DNA from: Micromonospora trifolii
GTDB lineage: Bacteria; Actinomycetota; Actinomycetes; Mycobacteriales; Micromonosporaceae
DNA length: 64,000 nucleotides
NCBI RefSeq assembly: GCF_022229005.1
Contig: NZ_JAKKFD010000034.1
Coordinates: 211,706 to 275,705, forward strand
Reading direction: 5' to 3'
Within the stretch, counting starts at the first letter, position 1. Each line of letters begins with the position of its first letter. Of the stretch, positions 62,746 to 64,000 are shown one piece after another. A program made the translations under genes and the position numbers. The notes beneath the pieces are model-generated. The model did not search any database, was not told where the DNA came from, and saw only the letters and a program-made list of their open reading frames with translations.

Positions 62746-62832
62746 GCACCGCCCTCGCTCGCCTGGTCGGGAGGCGGCCGACCACCTCACGTTGGCTGTC
62801 CTCGCTCGCCCCTTGATGGGCGGTCGTGCCCC

Positions 62833-62910
62833 CATGATCGTGCTCGATCCTGGATGTAGTGGCCTCGAGGCGTCGGGAGGGGCCTGTTTCCTGGATTGAG
62901 CACGATCATG
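62833..62910. repeat. Palindromic repeat, GATCGTGCTCGATCC family, copy B
   Basis: CATGATCGTGCTCGATCC (62833 on) and its inverted partner ending GAGCACGATCATG (62910) bracket a 78-bp element. It is similar along its whole length to the minus strand of 23919-23996. Confidence 0.8.
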
Positions 62911-62991
62911 CGAGGCGCGAGGTTCCGTACGGCGGGTTTCCCCTGTCCCGGCCAGCTGTCCTGGCCAGCCACAGGACGCACTGCCCCCTGG

Positions 62992-63038
62992 CCGGTCCGG
63001 TCCGGTCCGGTCCGGTCCGGTCCGGTCCGGGCCGGTCC
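62992..63038 (+). repeat. CCGGT pentanucleotide tandem repeat
   Basis: Nearly eight exact CCGGT units (62992-63030) followed by one interrupted unit. Because the unit length is not a multiple of three and no gene spans it, copy number could vary freely between strains. Confidence 0.9.
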
Positions 63039-63159
63039 GCAGGACATCTCTGCCCCAAGAGTCGGTCCAGTCCACCACGATGCCCTGCCCCTGAGTCGGC
63101 CTGATCCGCGCCCACGCTCTGGCTCCGAGTGGGCCCGGTCAGGCCGCGTGAATGGCGCA

Positions 63160-63251
63160 GACCGGCATGATCGACTCGGCTTTCATGATGTCGGGGTATC
63201 CCCGGCACCCAGACCCCGCGATTTCCGTGAACCCGAGTCGATCACGCCGGC
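63160..63251. repeat. GATCGACTCG-family palindromic element, copy 2
   Basis: CATGATCGACTCGGC (63166 on) is matched by inverted CCCGAGTCGATCACG ending near 63247. The left half is nearly identical to the element at 63487, a direct repeat 327 bp away. Confidence 0.8.
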
Positions 63252-63380
63252 TTGTCCGCTATGACGGTTTGCGGGTGGGCGCTGACCGGCGTCTGGTCAA
63301 TCCCGGCCCTGCCCCGAGTTCCGTGCCGCTCGGCAGCCCGCAGTGGCCCTCAGGTCGGGCCGAATCGCGCCAGATCTTGG

Positions 63381-63450
63381 GCCCCGCCCGCCCGCGCCCC
63401 GCCCGCCCGCGCCCCGCCCGCCCGCGCTCCGCCCCGCCCGCGCTCCGGAC
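63381..63450 (+). repeat. 15-nt GC-rich tandem repeat
   Basis: GCCCCGCCCGCCCGC occurs three times exactly (63381-63425) and continues with degenerate units to about 63450. It is strongly C-rich on the + strand. Confidence 0.9.
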
Positions 63451-63486
63451 CGCCCCGCCCAGACCGCTCTGGCACCCGAAACGGCG

Positions 63487-63580
63487 CAGACCCGCATGAT
63501 CGACTCGGCTTTCATGATGTCGGGTTGTCCCCGGCGCTCGGACACCGCGACTTTCAGGAACCCGAGTGGATCACGACGCC
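63487..63580. repeat. GATCGACTCG-family palindromic element, copy 3
   Basis: CATGATCGACTCGGC (63495 on) pairs with inverted CCCGAGTGGATCACG ending near 63575. It shares about 50 bp of left-half sequence with copy 2 with only a few differences. Confidence 0.8.
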
Positions 63581-64000
63581 GTGGACGCCATGTCGGGTTC
63601 GCCAGATGGGCGGCGTGGGTGGTTGTCGGGTTTTGGCCTCAGGTGTCGGGTGGTCGGGGCCACCCCGACGGCGGAATCGGTGGCCGGGCCGGGTCGTTAT
63701 ACCTGGCAGACCACCGCAACAGCCCGGGTCATGGTCCGCCGGGCCCGCCGGACAGCCGCCCGGCCCTCCCGCCGGAAGCAGCCGCCGGGGAACATCCGGC
63801 AGGCCGCTCCGGTTACATCCCCCGCCCGGCCGAGCACCACAGGCCGGCCCCCGCGGTAGGCGGAATGACTCGCCACCGGCACCCGTTGCACCCTGTCCCG
63901 ACGCCGACCCCCCAGCGCGGGTCACCGGGCAGAACCCCTCGAACTTCCCCCGCACAACCACAACCCCCTGCGGTTGTGTGGGCAGGCACCCCCGATGCAG

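Larger units (their letters stand above)
62746..64000. other. 1.25-kb repeat-rich non-coding region
   Basis: I see no gene with a family pattern, RBS and codon bias here. The stretch holds a palindromic element (62833), a CCGGT tandem run (62992), two copies of a second palindromic family (63160, 63487) and a 15-nt tandem repeat (63381). Beyond 63580 it is ordinary GC-rich sequence ending in a small CACAACC/GGTTGTG hairpin (63959-63978). Confidence 0.7.

Noticed and set aside
62992..63450. Possible CRISPR-like array
   Set aside because: The repeats are 5-nt and 15-nt units in direct tandem with no spacers and no cas genes nearby.
63152..63961. Short open frames in the terminal repeat block
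   Set aside because: They consist of translated repeat units (Arg/Pro-rich), lack RBS and known motifs, and several overlap on both strands.

Overview
The window is about 64 kb of very GC-rich DNA with many GTG starts and tight ATGA/GTGA/TGATG gene overlaps. It carries a mycothiol-dependent maleylpyruvate isomerase-family gene, an ANTAR response regulator, a DUF5753 regulator and CoaE fused to a UPF0157 domain. Together these point to a filamentous actinomycete, most likely Micromonosporaceae (Micromonospora-like). The genus is inferred from gene content and order, not from a database match.

Layout. 0-9.3 kb is accessory metabolism: the end of a PLP amino-acid decarboxylase, a secreted CBM2-PL11 rhamnogalacturonan lyase with a LacI-type operator, a luciferase-like monooxygenase in tandem with an Lrp/AsnC regulator, a divergent Cys/Met-metabolism PLP enzyme, an NAD(P)-binding oxidoreductase and an alpha/beta hydrolase. 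At 8.5-9.4 kb a class I-shaped tRNA with a CAA anticodon lies directly in front of a gene for a helix-turn-helix plus LAGLIDADG protein. 9.4-30 kb is an actinobacterial core block: PdtaR-like ANTAR regulator, a lipoprotein, livJHMGF, polA, DUF3140/DUF2945, a Uma2 nuclease, a methyltransferase, rpsA, coaE and uvrB. 29.6-55.5 kb is mixed: AraC/VOC pair, orphan XRE-DUF5753 regulator, PnuC-NadR NAD salvage, a manganese-riboswitch-like leader with TerC, a murein-peptide recycling pair, phosphatase, lysoplasmalogenase, serine hydrolase, typA, a DedA-PAP2 fusion, a lytic transglycosylase, MMPL/MarR, a CocE-type hydrolase, a phage-like peptidase, ArsR-MFS, cold-shock protein, a second DedA and an MBL-fold gene. 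55.7-62.7 kb holds rsgA, uvrA, a Rieske lipoprotein and uvrC. The last 1.25 kb has no gene I can support and is full of repeats.

How it works together. The strongest functional theme is DNA repair: polA, uvrB, uvrA and uvrC are scattered over 46 kb, yet each has an upstream element matching the RecA-independent DNA-damage promoter (PafBC type, TTGTCRGTG-N8-TANNNT) with the same 8-nt spacer. In polA, uvrB and uvrC the start codon lies exactly 8 nt after the -10 element, which predicts leaderless mRNAs.

The most unexpected structure is a pair of hairpins (19574-19649 and 53973-54050). Their 26-nt loops are identical, while their 25-26 bp stems are different in sequence and each perfectly paired; both sit between convergent genes. 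Several other palindromic repeat families lie in the same kind of intergenic site.
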